Shown piece by piece: positions 44,101-54,700 of a stretch of DNA of 64,000 bases. The stretch lies in NCBI GenBank assembly GCA_964036195.1, contig OZ038455.1:3675855-3739854 (forward strand). Reading direction: 5' to 3'. Every line of letters starts with the position of its first letter. Position 1 is the first letter of the stretch. The translations under genes and the position numbers were made by a program. The notes beneath the pieces were generated by a model that worked only from the letters and a program-made list of their open reading frames with translations, was not told the DNA's origin and searched no databases. The DNA comes from Sphaerolaimus hirsutus (lineage: Eukaryota; Nematoda; Chromadorea; Monhysterida; Sphaerolaimidae).

Positions 44101-47100
44101 CACAACACTCCTACCCACCTTTAGCAATTTCTCCAACAGGTTTCTTCATCATTTCCTGGCCCATGTGCCCATGCCTTTGCAGTTGCATTCCACCATTATC
44201 TGGATGTTTTGCACTCTGTGGCACTGCAGCTTGGGGTTGGGGTGGGGGCGGGGGTGGTGGCGCCATATTTGGTCGAACACCAGATGCCGCGGTCTTTGTA
44301 CTGTCAGTCTCTTTGTGTGTTGGCCCAGTGCCAAATTTGATAGATTTCCCTCCAGTGGGTGACATGGGTCCAATTGGTGTAGTAGGTGTGCTAGTCATGG
44401 GTGTAACAGGCATCGGGGGGCCCGCGGCACGTGCCCAGGGCAGTTTGGAAGTGGCCTGAGTGGTGTTGGAAGTGTGCCAAAAAATGTTGGGTGATGGTTT
44501 GATGGTTGCAAGGTGGCTGATTTAGAATTTTTGGCCCAGTTTTTTAAGTAGATAGATAGGTATGTCACTTTTAAAGTCAAACGTTTTTTTACACCTTGAG
44601 ATTTTAAGACCAGTACTTTTCAAGGTGCCTTCAATAATTACTTTTCAGAACATTTATGTCAGCTATGGGGTGTTGAAGTATACACTCACTCATTGATTTT
44701 TGTGGAAATTATAGAATTGATGATAATCATAAAATGAAACACAACCTTCTGTGATTGCTGAATCTGCTCAGCCCTCATTTGATTAAAATATTCATAAAGT
44801 GTGGCAGATTCCCTATCTGACACTGCCATTGATTTCGGCCTTGGCTTATTTGCACTTTGATTCACATCTTGATTAGTCATTACGTTCAATGCTTGATTCT
44901 GATTGGCTGGAACTCCACCAACTCCACCCATTTGTTGCACATTTTGTGGTGCTTGTGTAAAGTGCACACTGACCCTCTGCGGTTTGTTGTCAGAAACTTT
45001 TGACTTTTGGGCAGGCATCAGAGGCTCTTTTTGGACAGCTGGCAGGTTTTTCTCAGGAGCTGGTTTCAAAATGCTGGCAGCTTTTGACGGTGGTTCCTGT
45101 TTGTTTCTGACAGGCTGATTTTGACTTTGGATAGGTTTTGTGGGAAGCTGGACCATTGACTGTGGTTGCCCTGCAGTCTGTTTGACTGGCTGAAATGTCA
45201 AAAGTTTGTTGAAATGTCACAGAGCAAATCTTGTGATATCTTACACATAATCAATTCACATTGAAAGCAGTGCAAATTCTCACGAAAATTCCCCCTCCTG
45301 AATAAGTTCCATATTTAAGTATTTATGATGAAAAATAAGTACGCCGATGATGTATTCACTGATCAATTGAAAATATATGGCAAAAAGGATACATAAAAAT
45401 AATTACAGAAAAACCGATTTTACTACCATCAAACCATAAATGCAAAAATTCTAACCTCCTTAACAATGGCGCCAGGTTTTTGTTGTGTTATTGGTTTTGG
45501 TGGCTCCACCAATGAAATTTCACCCCTCCTGGGGCCTTTTGCGGTTGACACGTGTGATATCGTCTGGGACAAGGTGGAATAAATTTATTGCTTTAAAATA
45601 TACATGTTTTGTAGATGTACTGTTAAATTAAGAGGACTTGTCAGCTGAAGGTGACGAAAATGTTTAACAATGAAATTTTAAAACATCAAGATTTTCCTTG
45701 AGTTCGTGACACATAAATATAATAATTCCAATGGATTACTCACGTTTGGGTTAGCATATGCGATCTACACATACACAACAGTGCGAAATGTGTGTTTACA
45801 AATAACTGAACAACATTAGAGCTTTTCAATGGAACAGCGCAGGAATTCACAAAGCAACTGTTTCACATTTTACTCGAGATTTATTTAGACAATTTCAAGA
45901 GTGCTACTTTGGTTTCAGAATTATTGTCTACACCCACTAAAATAACAACAAAAAACATCCAAATAGTAAATACTCACATGTCTGCCTTCGAAAACATTCT
46001 TAACACCTCCCACTTTAGAACCGGCACTCTGTTTATCAACATCTCGACTTTGACCATCCATTTTTGCCCCTCCATCTATGTCAATTTGTATGACTGCAGT
46101 GTCAAGTTCACCCTGATTTTCAGGGCGACCCTTAATGGGATTTGGTGGGACTTTTGCCCTTGAATTTACTTGTCGCCTGACCGCACGTGCCGCTCCGTAA
46201 GGGGTCATTTTGGCGCTTTGCGTGACGTTTTCCGATGAACTGCTTCTGAAATTAGAGTTTTTTATACATGTTTTGGTAATTCCATTAGATTTAAATAGCC
46301 TAACTGCATTCTATGTATTTTTCTGAAGGAAACAGTCCATCATGACCAGGGTTGGTTTTATAAAAATCATTTGTATACAAATTGTATAAAAATTGTATAA
46401 AAATGTATTTTATTTTTATTTTATTCTTGTTTCATTTTATTTTATTTTATTTTGTTCCAAAATGAAAAAAAATAATAAAATGGACCATTTTACAAAAATT
46501 TTACAAAAATTTTACAGAAATTTTACAAAAAATCTGAATCTTGCATGCAAGGTCAGAAAAATGTGATAATTAGACCTAAACATGAAAAACGTGTGACAAA
46601 TTTTTCCATTACTTTGCAAAAGTTGCATGCAGTAGGTATTGTTGGCTAGTTGCAAGTGTGAAGTTACAATTATCGATAAGAATGGTTTGCATTTTCAGTA
46701 GAAGGATTACTGGAGTATGCTGGGCGCATTTGTAACACATTATACAAACTGTCAATTGTCATGACAAATGTAGTAAAGAGTCAATTGGCATCTCAAATGT
46801 CAAGCAAAGTATAATTGTCATGACAAATGTTGTGCAGAGTGTAAATTGTGTATCTGAATCATATGTTATGGTATCCAAACCTTATATTTTGGTATCCAAA
46901 CCTTACGTTTTGTATCCAAATGTTCACATAAGATTTGGTTACAAAAACAACAAGATTTGGATGCAAAAGATAAGATTTGGATACAATTTGCTTTACAGTT
47001 TCCACTTTAATTTATATTTGTCATGACACTTTACTTAACATTTTCATGAAAATTGACCCTTTCTATTCCATTTCATATGACATTTTGACACTTTACATGG

Positions 47101-50100
47101 CTTGGGAGTGCCCCAGCTCCGCGAATGAACAGGTTGAACTATAAACAACAGAAAAATTTTTTACAAAAAATATGAATTTTTATATAATTTTTACAAAAAT
47201 ATGAATTTGTATACAATTTTACAAAATTTTTACAAAAATTCAAATTTTTATACAATTTTTATTTTTATTTTGAAATTTTCCATTTTATTTTATTTTATTT
47301 TATTCTTCAATTTTCCATTTTATTTTTATTTTATTTTTATTCTTTTCTGAGATTTTGCCAACCCTGATCATGACGTCATTCCTAATGAAAAAACAATTGT
47401 TATTATTTTTTTGTGAAAGTGAGTGCATAAGTGTCGCGTTGCTGCGTTGGCGCGTAAAACAAGTTTGTGCGGATGTGTATACACTCTACTCTTCGCCAAG
47501 TATACGTAAACGTTTACCTACTTGAAAAACGGCTGCCAAAACTAATTAATTTGGAGTTAACAAATTAATAACACATATTTTCAAAAATAAAAAAGCAACA
47601 AACTTTTGCACCACCACCCTGGCCTTGGAGGGTTTCAATCTGGACTGAGTTATATCCTCTGAAATTGAAGCTGGCTCCTTGCTCTGACTTCTTTCTCGTT
47701 TGGGCGTCATTGTGCCCGTGTTATTGGCTACCTGCGAGAAATTGCGGCGTTTTAATTTGCATTTTCAATTTGCATGTGCAAACTTACATTTCAATTTTCA
47801 AGGATTGGTGTGGAAAGGCACTGCTGTCATATACAGGGTGCGGCAATTTAGACATGCGCTCTAGATTTCGAATAACCTGTCACTGGGTGGTCGGATTAAC
47901 GTCAAATTTTACGTCAACATTAACAACTAAATAGGAAAGTATCCCTGACAATATGGCTGCGATAGCTCCACTCGTTCTCAAGTTATTCATGCAAACGCGT
48001 AATTGTCACTTTACCACCACCCCGTGATAGGTTTCAAACGGGATACACTTTTCGGGACACGGATCGGGATTGGGATTGTTTTTTTCTGTTTTTTTCTCTC
48101 TTTTTTGCAGCGGCATGCCAAAATGCGTTCGCGCGCGCCACTAATCCACCTTACCGATAAGGAAATCGGCAGACGCTTGCGTAATTGGTTGTAAAGCGAC
48201 AATTATTGGTGTTAGCATCAATAACTTGAGAACAAGTGGAGCTATCGCAACTATATTTTCAGGGATCCTTTCCTATTTAGTTGTCAATGTTGACCTAAAA
48301 TTTGACGTTGATCCGACCACCCCGTGAGAAGTTATTCAAAATCTAGAGCGCAGGTCTAAATTGACGCACCCTGTATTTTCTATTGAGAGCAAAGACAGAA
48401 AATTTTACACTTTTTAAACAACACTTGAACTTTATGGTTTTCATCGAGCAAGACCGCCATTTGTGCCTTCATTGGATTTGAGGTATACCTTCTATTGGAG
48501 GTATTCTTTTTATTTATTTCGTCACGTTCAAAACGGCCGAAAACTGTACCTTCACTTAGAAGGTATAAAAATACCTTTTATTTGGGGTAATACGGTAAAA
48601 AGCATTTTATTTTTACCTCACCTGTCTAACTCTGGTCCTTTGGTCCGTACTGACGTAATCACTGCAAAATGACATTGGCCTATTATTAGGCACCGCTGGT
48701 TTATTCGAGACATTATTTCCATCTGCATTTGTCACCGGGGATTGCGATCCTGAGAATTTTTGAAATTCGATTTTTAATGATGATTAGTTTTATGAATTTG
48801 GAAAACATAATCGATTTTTCCTGTGGCCACTCCCGGACCCTGTAAAATGTTTTTTTTTCCTTGACGTTTGACATTTTTCAAGACATTTTACATGACATTT
48901 GTGGTTTTACTTGACATTTTCAAGGTCTGTGAGACTGAGTGGCACCTGATGAAGGCACAAAAACTGGGTATATTTTACATAGAGGAAAAAATTATCTGAG
49001 AATTGCTTGGGCAAACTTTTTTTGGTATGGTTAAATAGTTTGATTCTGTCTGAAATTATCTGCTGCTATATTCAACGAATTTATTACGTTTACACAGCTT
49101 TTTATTAGAAGTGGATATGTGACGGTAACTACACTGGCGCTGGCGCCTTTACTCTGGCGCCCAACGCCATTCCTCTGAATGGTGCAACAGTGGTATTTTT
49201 GGCGCATTGCCAGTGCGATCACTGGAAAATATATTTAAATACATAAATACAAAGCGCATATATTTAAAATTATTGTGCAATTTGAAAACTTTTTCATGAA
49301 TTTTTTCACATTAAATCGGGCAACCCGAAAAATTCGTCGGGCAGAAAATCGATCCCTAAAAAATCACCCGTAGAAGTCAGTCCTCTCTTTTCCAAATCGC
49401 TCAAAACCGCGGGCAGATTTTTACTGTGCGAAGTGTCCCCGCCGCCGGCGATAATCCGAATTCTGGGACGGCGTCTGCAAAAAAACGCGATGAATATTTT
49501 TGCAACTTGAGTAAAATAAAATTGCGTCTGTGCAAAATTGAATTAGCGGTGAGTAAAATGGGAAACTTTTTGCAACTGTGCTGAGACTAAATGGTTCTTA
49601 ATGACGTCACAGACGCTGGATGTCAACTGAATTCGTGTCAATTAAATTTTAGTGAATTCTGTGATTTCAACTTTCCTATCCGATAGACCATTGTTAATTT
49701 TACACCGTGACAATTATTTTTCATCGTTTCTGTTATAAGTGTGATGTTTACTTTTTATTTGTTTTTTTGTTATGTAGTTGACATTGACACGAATTTAGTT
49801 GACACGAATTTGCGATGTCAACTAGCGTGTGTTGCCTCAATGACGCATTTTTGAATGCATTTGGATTTAGAATATTCTTTTTGTATATTTACAATGGGTT
49901 CATTCATTGGCGCCCGTGTGCGCCAATCCCGCACTCTGTAAAGTGCAAAGTAAAGTGTCAAATGTCATGTAAAATGCCATACAGATTTGTCAAATGTCAT
50001 GCAAAGTTGATGCAATTTGACAATCTGACAAGGATACCTATTGGTAAGTGATAAGAAAAGTGGTACGTTAACAAGAAAAAGTCTCAATAATCTAGATACC

Positions 50101-50557
50101 TAATTATCTCAAAATTTGCACAGGAACCAACGCAAAATTCACAATTAAAAAAATAAAAACCTGCCTAAATTGGCCGACGAAAAGCTCGCCATTTTCCATT
50201 GAATTTTCCATATGAAAACTCTCCTCTTCCTCCTCGCTATTATTCCCAGCGCTATTTTCCAATTTTCTAAATTCTCCACTAGCGCTGGAAAAATTTGTCG
50301 CGCTTTTGCTCAAAATTTCATTTTGAGCGACATCGAAATCGTGACAATTTTTGCGATTTTCATCGACGCCCGCCAGCGATGTGGACTGGCTAAAATCCAC
50401 TTGCATCGCGGCAATTTTTTTATTATTTACGCAGCTCCCCCGATGCACTTTCGTTATCTGAAATACCGGGTAGTTCACTGGAAATTGTGTTTTTTATTTT
50501 ATTTTCCGAATATGGTTTACTGACTGCACACTTTGAGCTGAAATCTACCATATCCAT
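33432..50557 (-). CDS. Multi-Tudor protein, about 26 exons, three extended Tudor domains
   Basis: Extended Tudor domains bind symmetrically dimethylated arginine in Piwi-type proteins and scaffold germ granules. This is the known role of the family; the job here is inferred. From 48749 to 33432, 23 exons join in frame (about 1,525 codons). Upstream lie 50557-50467 (ATG, MDMVDFSSK), 50399-50161 (acidic, EEEEE) and 49474. The N-terminal half is Gln/Pro/Ser-rich and probably disordered; the three eTud domains fill the C-terminus and the protein ends WLVSIL. One junction is unresolved (50161 to 49474: phase 0 against phase 2), and the 49474 exon reaches a stop at 49306 unless it uses a donor at 49368. 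The real start may therefore differ. No DEAD helicase, LOTUS or RRM domain was recognised. Confidence 0.75.
35596..35814 (-). CDS. Linker exon between Tudor 2 and 3
   Basis: 73 codons, phase 0 on both sides: TPTLPGGPPIHDENYSYAVG, then lysine/alanine-rich sequence (KIRPKSVGVQGSYAKAEAS) ending MENDEHFQ. Acceptor actttcacag, donor GTTGGG. Confidence 0.6.
36304..38772 (-). CDS. Extended Tudor domain 2 (five exons)
   Basis: Exons 38772-38649, 38314-38182, 37347-37208, 36903-36825 and 36572-36304. Order: TLKCASNIGAV and PGANAFV, IVNNDGLSRTFLLPCASAA, then WRDPVCPVAGANHYWYRAAV and VRVALVDYGHVVQ, then LRQLPLKWAELAVAAFEARI, then the SN-like part FPPGTFVSGAVLHP ... RQTWMVQLNEVDTLAEE. WYRA is intact; the cage Asn is His. 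A glycine/serine/proline insert (STPGGSNSSTPGG) interrupts the SN-like part. A strong internal GTAAGT at about 36518 could shorten the last exon in an alternative transcript. Confidence 0.75.
37471..37839. mobile_element. hAT-like MITE, CAGGGCCGTATCCAGG end
   Basis: Ends 'cagggccgtatccagggg' and 'cctggatacgtccctg', flanked by 'gaaattag' and 'gaaattga' (an 8-bp target duplication, two mismatches). Poly-C/G stretches next to 'ctgcagcccccc' and a short GGCGCC-like block at 37702-37758 are shared with the copy at 56036-56472. It lies in Tudor-gene intron between 37348 and 38181. Confidence 0.7.
38925..40784 (-). CDS. Linker between Tudor 1 and 2, split by a transposon-intron
   Basis: Exons 40784-40686 (VLISGIDAILNHKLPSANRQ, ending PSPL), 40385-40214 (CPLVVSERAAQKPKTSIGKK) and 39243-38925 (DQSGKKVHDAKQ, TSNSEQKVAENISEKSQ). 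Low-complexity, charged, no fold recognised. The first two are halves of one ancestral exon. Removing the transposon and one copy of its 8-bp duplication would restore ...PSPL-VVSERAAQ; splicing leaves the additional CPL. The end of the third exon is uncertain: 38925 keeps frame with the next exon, whereas the better donor at 38890 does not. Confidence 0.65.
39586..39728. repeat. ACCGTATATCCTTGAATAAG C-run element
   Basis: Opens 'accgtatatccttgaataag' with C runs up to 9. Its likely partner end is 'ttattcaaggatatacggta' at 40098-40119, so one element may span 39586-40119, with a diverged middle. Both sit in Tudor introns. Confidence 0.6.
40383..40683. mobile_element. hAT-like foldback (introner-type) with perfect 8-bp target duplication
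   Basis: A 301-bp element with ends 'acactcccagacactgtaaa' and 'tttacagagtctgggagtgg', flanked by ACCAGGGG at 40375-40382 and 40684-40691. Both halves contain repeated 'cattttac', 'tttgacactttgcatgac' units. On the minus strand it is read as an intron of 300 nt (GTACCACT...GTCTGGGAG). Relatives are at 28829-28999 and, as fragments, at 34315-34375, 35203-35300, 43499-43545, 46735-47115, 48828-48943, 49930-50020 and 53735-53775. Confidence 0.8.
41001..41523. repeat. Near-perfect 523-bp palindrome
   Basis: Arms of about 255 bp, 'agcgggaattagagctcagc' to 'tgacatttcacgtcagacta' and back to 'gctgagctctaattccgg', with a centre of roughly ten bases near 41262. The arms differ only by tiny indels in 'gacgtgaaat' repeats. 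No coding potential. One arm alone is at 6728-6990. It lies in the Tudor intron 40785-42180. Confidence 0.8.
41633..41832. repeat. CACACTAGTTTTCAC family MITE
   Basis: 'gcacactagttttcacacga' against 'catgtgaaaactagtgtgcg'. Interior 'gtcaactacagttgacggag' is palindromic. A related fragment follows at 42057-42156. Confidence 0.65.
42181..44034 (-). CDS. Extended Tudor domain 1 (four exons)
   Basis: Exons 44034-43697, 43445-43308, 42963-42729 and 42353-42181. Order: FAELNAYEWLPIECGP, then VTHNNGPSDFAVMPAHW (N-terminal SN-like strands), then a core with FSRALVLGD and VALVDYGATEWV, then LPSDIAKVPIATFECTL and the SN-like C-terminal part (PLPLNVIGLAGDGKTLVQIL). The usual WYRA is FSRA and the cage asparagine (DYGN) is replaced by Ala, so methylarginine binding is doubtful. 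All joins are in frame. Confidence 0.75.
44119..50557 (-). CDS. N-terminal disordered region of the Tudor protein
   Basis: Exons 50557-50467, 50399-50161, 49474-49368 (or to a stop at 49306), 48749-48622, 47731-47604, 46245-45978, 45563-45456, 45189-44746 and 44455-44119. Composition is typical of flexible linkers: PVKQTAGQPQ, TKPIQSQNQPVRN, KPAPEKNLP, PTTPIGPMSP and a run of seven prolines (MAPPPPPPPQPQ). Arginine-rich patches (AARAVRRQVNSRAK) and acidic patches (NSEEEEESF) alternate. Acceptors are mostly tttcag type and donors include GTGAGG, GTGAGT and GTTAGA. Introns here hold MITEs, including two copies of the introner family. Confidence 0.6.
47834..48373. repeat. 540-bp MITE with TA duplication (Tc1/mariner-like)
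   Basis: Ends 'cagggtgcggcaatttagac' and 'gtctaaattgacgcaccctg' with TA on both sides. Close relative of 24793-25305. It contains 'tttcaaacgggatacacttt', which recurs at 63967-63990. Confidence 0.75.
48478..48598. repeat. Short relative of the AATAGAAGGGCA family
   Basis: 'gaggtataccttctattgga' against 'acctttta tttggggtaatacggta'-type end. Lies in Tudor intron 47732-48621. Confidence 0.4.
48828..48943. mobile_element. Short copy of the introner-type foldback, not at a splice junction
   Basis: Ends 'ccactcccggaccctgtaaa' and 'aaggtctgtgagactgagtg', with interior 'gacatttttcaagacatttt'. It lies inside the intron between 48749 and 49368/49306 and does not define its edges. Confidence 0.55.
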
Positions 50558-50989
50558 CTAAATAAGGAACCAGTGGGCGATTTCTTAAATACGTGAACGT
50601 GACTTCATCATCAAAATACGGCAACAAATACATAAAGTATAAATTAGGAAATTATACAGTATGCGCATGCTTTTGACCTCAAATACTGGGTTTAATCAGA
50701 AAAATACGGCTCAATAATAAAAACACCAGAAAAGCATAATTTTAGGATTTAAATAATAGAAAGGCCAATTTACCTAAAGGAATTAAAACATCATTTCGAT
50801 AGAAAACCTTTGAAAACTTCCTAACTACCAGAAATATTTACTAACAATTGAAAAAATAATTTGAAAACACAATCACAGAAATTCTAAAAACAATCAAACA
50901 AAAATGAACCACCCTCTATTTACAAGAAGCCCGCTTTTCAGTGGGCCCACTTCAGAACAGCTCCGCTCCCAATGCCGCAACTAGCCATA

Positions 50990-51215
50990 CAAATGGCGCC
51001 ATGGCGCTGTGCAGAGAAACTGGCGCCAACAAGAAAAATGGCGCCAGCGCCAGAGATAATTGTCGCCATAAATAATCGTGCTTTGGATACACAATGTTGG
51101 CGCCATTTCAATCGGGTGACGCACAACAGAAAACAATCACAACACCATGGCGCCCTCAAAGCACTGTCATCAAAAGGCGCCAGCGCCAGTGCCATGGCGC
51201 CATTCCAGCGCCATC
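50990..51215. repeat. GGCGCC hairpin element
   Basis: GGCGCC-type hexamers from 'caaatggcgccatggcgctg' to 'gccatggcgccattccagcg', less dense in the middle. About 51220-51600 is AT-rich with no recognised feature. Confidence 0.55.
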
Positions 51216-51776
51216 AAAGACCCACGATTCTTCAGTCTCACCAAAAGTGCGTGCAACTTTTTTCGCTTAGCGCAGTGCAATGTTGAAGGGCGCAGCCGCA
51301 GAGAAAAGAAAATGTGTGGGCGGCGGTTGGACATAAGTGCGCTTAGCATTGAAAAATGGGCGATTTTGAGAAAATAGAATTAAATATAATATCAGAAAAC
51401 TTCTCAATATAAATTTTTTATCAACTCTCGTTAAAAACCGTTAAAAAATTATATTTTTGACAATTTTTATATTTTTAAAAATTTCTCAAAAATGAAATAT
51501 AATTAAATCTCCGTGGAACATTATAAAAAAAATATATATAAAAGCTAATATATTTTTATATTTTATGTTTTTTAGAAATAACTCTCCCAGATTTTTTCAT
51601 TGCCAAGTGCACTTTTCGAATGGATTAAATGAGTTCACTGTTCGGGTAAAATGAAGGTGAATTATTTTATGTTGCTTTTGCTGTGTACTTGCTGCAGTGT
51701 CATATGACATATTTATTTGTGATAATTTTAATGCCATATTTACTGAGTGAATATGATTGAGTAAAATCTAAATTTC

Positions 51777-52022
51777 ATGTACTACACGGCAGAGTTTTCC
51801 TCTTCCTTTTTACCAGACTTTTTTCATTTTGCGAAAGATTTGAAAAGTTTGGTAATTTTGGAAATTTTCACTAAACACAGCACTGCACAGAGAGTTTCGG
51901 ACTGGCTCCATTTTCTCAAAATGGTCATTGTTGCAAAGCTACCTAAATTGGATAAAAAGTTTTCAGCGCAACAATGGGCAGTCAATGAATTGCACATAGA
52001 AATTAGAAATATTTACACGTAA
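51777..52022 (+). CDS. Small ORF, 81 aa, unknown
   Basis: ATG at 51777 to TAA at 52022. The composition is protein-like (AKDLKSLVILEIFTKHSTAQ, RVSDWLHFLKM, KFSAQQWAVNELHIEIRN), predicted helical, with no recognised domain. It ends cleanly before an 'ACTCGAGTA' repeat. It could be a single-exon gene, an exon, or chance in AT-rich DNA. Confidence 0.3.
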   Translation: MYYTAEFSSSFLPDFFHFAKDLKSLVILEIFTKHSTAQRVSDWLHFLKMVIVAKLPKLDKKFSAQQWAVNELHIEIRNIYT

Positions 52023-52251
52023 ACGACGTCAAATGATAGAATACCTATGTCAAATACATAACTGGTGTTTTTGCATCAATGCAAGCCACAAAAAAAATAA
52101 AAAATAAAAGTGTGCAGAACACCTGGCCCCAATCAAGATGTATACATTTTGTGAAGCAACCACAAGTAAACGAATAACTTACCGACCCGTTTCATCCAAC
52201 CAAATTAACCAAATTTAGAAAACTGATTAAACAGCTTTGAAGGCATCTTTC

Positions 52252-52761
52252 TAGCATAATTGTTAAAACGTATTTACTTTTACTCGATAAATACGTATAC
52301 TCGAGTACAGAGTAAATACGTTTACGTTTCCTCCGAAAAAGTTCTGGTACTCGGTTTTACGTATACTTTTTGAAAGTACTCGAGTACAGAAAACGTATTT
52401 TAGATAGCCTTTTATATGGCTTTTTAAAGGCATAGAATGGGAAAAAACGGAGAAAATTAGCTAAAAATACATGAAATTAGTCGAAAATGGGTATAGAACC
52501 AAAAATATACCTAGTCAAAAATCGCGTGAAATAGGCAAAAAGTTATGAAAATAGTTAATTTTGAGCGACATTTCTCGAAACTTTTGGCGACATTTCTCAA
52601 AAGTACTCACGTTTACGTTTTCTGCAGGGAAAAGTACGTTTACTCATGAGTAAAAGAAAAAAAAATACTTAACGTTTTATATACTCAAGGGGTGAGTAAA
52701 AAATAAATACTTTACCTTTACGCATACTTTGAAAAAAGTTCGGTACTTTTAACAACTCTGC
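52252..52761. repeat. ACTCGAGTA-type repeat, most complete copy
   Basis: It begins near 'ttgttaaaacgtatttactt' and ends 'cggtacttttaacaactctg', an inverted pair (TTGTTAAAA / TTTTAACAA). The interior alternates 'tactcgagtac' and 'agtaaaag' motifs. Confidence 0.6.
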
Positions 52762-52785
52762 TTTCTAGAATGAGTCATTGTTGTA

Positions 52786-53075
52786 GTACCTCAGTCAACT
52801 GTAATTGACGGACACTTATTCTAGAAAACTGAAATGCCTTTAAAGTAGTTTTCGAAATTTCGGTTGAAAACTCGAAGTGCTCAAGCACTGTCGGTGCACA
52901 CACCAGTTTGGTAACGAAAATTCATATTTTAGTTAACTCAGACATCAGCTTTGAACGAAATTCAGTTTACCAAAATGCATTATTTCCAATATCCGTCAAC
53001 TGTAATTGACTTACAGTTCATTCTGGTAAACTCAAATGCTTTCAATGCTGATGTACGAGTTTACGTATATTTGTG
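52786..53075. repeat. GTCAACTGTAATTGAC repeats of the ACTAGTGTG family
   Basis: Two blocks, each with 'gtcaactgtaattgac' palindromes and 'ctggtaaactcaaatgctt'-like arms, the same wording as at 42057-42156 and 55070-55277. Confidence 0.5.
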
Positions 53076-53207
53076 TAATAAGGGTGTAATTAATCACGCG
53101 TAAATAACTTAGCCCTGAGATGTGCAAAAACAATGAAATGTACATATTTCATCATTGACCATTGGCTACTCACATGCGCTGACCAATCAGCATGCGGAAA
53201 AATCATT

Positions 53208-53728
53208 CAATATAAATCCACGCAGTCCGGGAATTTAATATTGATTTAGACTGATCAGACAGGGTGGTATACAAAAAGAGCGCTACCGTATTTTGTTGAA
53301 TAAAGCCAGTGGAAGACCAAACTCACCAAAAACGAGACTAGTGTAACATGGTGAGTAAAAAATTTTATCAGAAGGGAAATGGTAGATTTAATTGTAAAGA
53401 GAGTGCTGTAAAATACCGTATAACACCCATTCATCATTTCACACCAAACACCAAACAATTAAAAGTGCCCACAAAGTACAAAAACTTGGCAAAATTCCAG
53501 TTTATCATTCTACACTATATTCAAACCAAAAATATCAATCATTCAGCTATAAACCTCCCACAAGGTGAGCTGAAAACTGTGAAGTCACTGGACTTTTCAG
53601 TGTCCCGGACTTGTTTACTGTCTTTTATTAGGTCACATCGCTTCAAGTCACAGATAAATGCGGTGCAAAAAATAGTGGAACGTTTTCAGGGGTGTGAAAT
53701 TTATGAAGTATTTTTGTGGCAGACATGA
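53208..53728 (+). CDS. Possible small gene: TATA-like box and 126-aa ORF
   Basis: 'caatataaatccacgc' at about 53207 could be a TATA box 120-130 bases before the ATG at 53348. The ORF runs 53348-53728 (MVSKKFYQKGNGRFNCKES ... ERFQGCEIYEVFLWQT, stop TGA). It contains a strong donor-like CAAG|GTGAGC at about 53564 and ATG|GTGAGT at its very start, so it may be spliced. No domain recognised. The coding start is 53348; the range includes the promoter-like region. Confidence 0.3.
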
Positions 53729-53902
53729 CTGTTGACACATTGGCCAATATTTTACATTTTACAGGGTCTGGGAGTCATCCAGCTACCTATCTTTCTATCC
53801 CAGATCCTGTTCAGCTATCAATAAATGGACAGAAAAAAGTTAGTCCATAACACCATAACACAACACCTGGAGGAACCATTTTACCATTCCCACTATCAAA
53901 AC

Positions 53903-54340
53903 TACCGTATTTCCTCGAAATACCCCCCAGGGGGTGATTGTTTCATAGTGGTCCCGAGAGGGGGGGGGGTTTAAACGAGGGGGGTATTTTGAGGGGGGGT
54001 TATTGTTTCACCAGAATTTTTTTTTCAAATCCTAGTACAAAATCGTCGTTTGTGATGTACACTGGGGTAGAAAAATGCATCAATAATTGACATGTATAGA
54101 CTCCTGTAGACTAATAGTAGTATGTAGATGGTAAATAGAACACTGTTCTAATGTGATTACGACATTGTTTTAACGTGTGTTCTGCACTACAAAGAACACA
54201 AACTGCAGTATTTGTCATGTACGTTCTCTTTACACTCAATCTGGGGGGTATTTTGAGGGGGGGTGATCCTTTCATAGTGGTCTCGAGAGGGGGGGGGGGA
54301 CAAACGAGGGGGGGGGGTATTTTGAGGATATATGGTACTG
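53903..54340. repeat. ACCGTATTTCCTCGAAATAC element, complete
   Basis: Ends 'accgtatttcctcgaaatac' and 'ttttgaggatatatggtact', with G runs and the block 'gtgttctgcactacaaagaa'. It shares internal wording with 15255-15430 ('gtacgttctctttacactc'). Confidence 0.6.
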
Positions 54341-54474
54341 ATTTAAATGCCTTCTTGATACTGCCTGAAATTGTTTTTACTGAACCCACACCCCTCCCAA
54401 AAATGAACAAAATTTTGATCAAAGCAAAACACTGGGAAATCTGGGGCCAGTTCTGCAAAATGAGAAGTGAAATG

Positions 54475-54655
54475 GCAAAGGCAAAGTAAAAGCACAAAGG
54501 CGAAGTGAAATGGCAAGTGAATTGAGAAGGAAATTGGCAAAAGCGAAGGGAAATTACTTCTTATTTTTACTTCACTTTTGCCAATTCACTTGCCATTTCA
54601 CTTCGCCTTTGTGCGTTTTCTTTGCCTTTGCCATTTCACTTCAAACTTCTCTTTT
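54475..54655. repeat. GAAGTGAAATGGCAA inverted repeat
   Basis: 'ggcgaagtgaaatggcaagt' is mirrored as 'acttgccatttcacttcgcc' around a centre near 54565; arms about 70 bp. Confidence 0.65.
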
Positions 54656-54700
54656 TGTGGAACTGGCACCAGGCCAACAGAAACAGCATAAATCTGGCAG

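Noticed and set aside
43815-44459. Plus-strand cysteine-rich frames opposite the proline/glutamine-rich Tudor exons
   Set aside because: Antisense of the CAA/CCA-rich exons at 43697-44455; the cysteines come from reading TGT/TGC complementary to ACA/GCA.
51540-51655. Possible plus-strand exon reading FFHCQVHFSNGLNEFTVRVK before AAG|GTGAAT
   Set aside because: The frame stops (TGA) just before the donor-like site; not enough to call.
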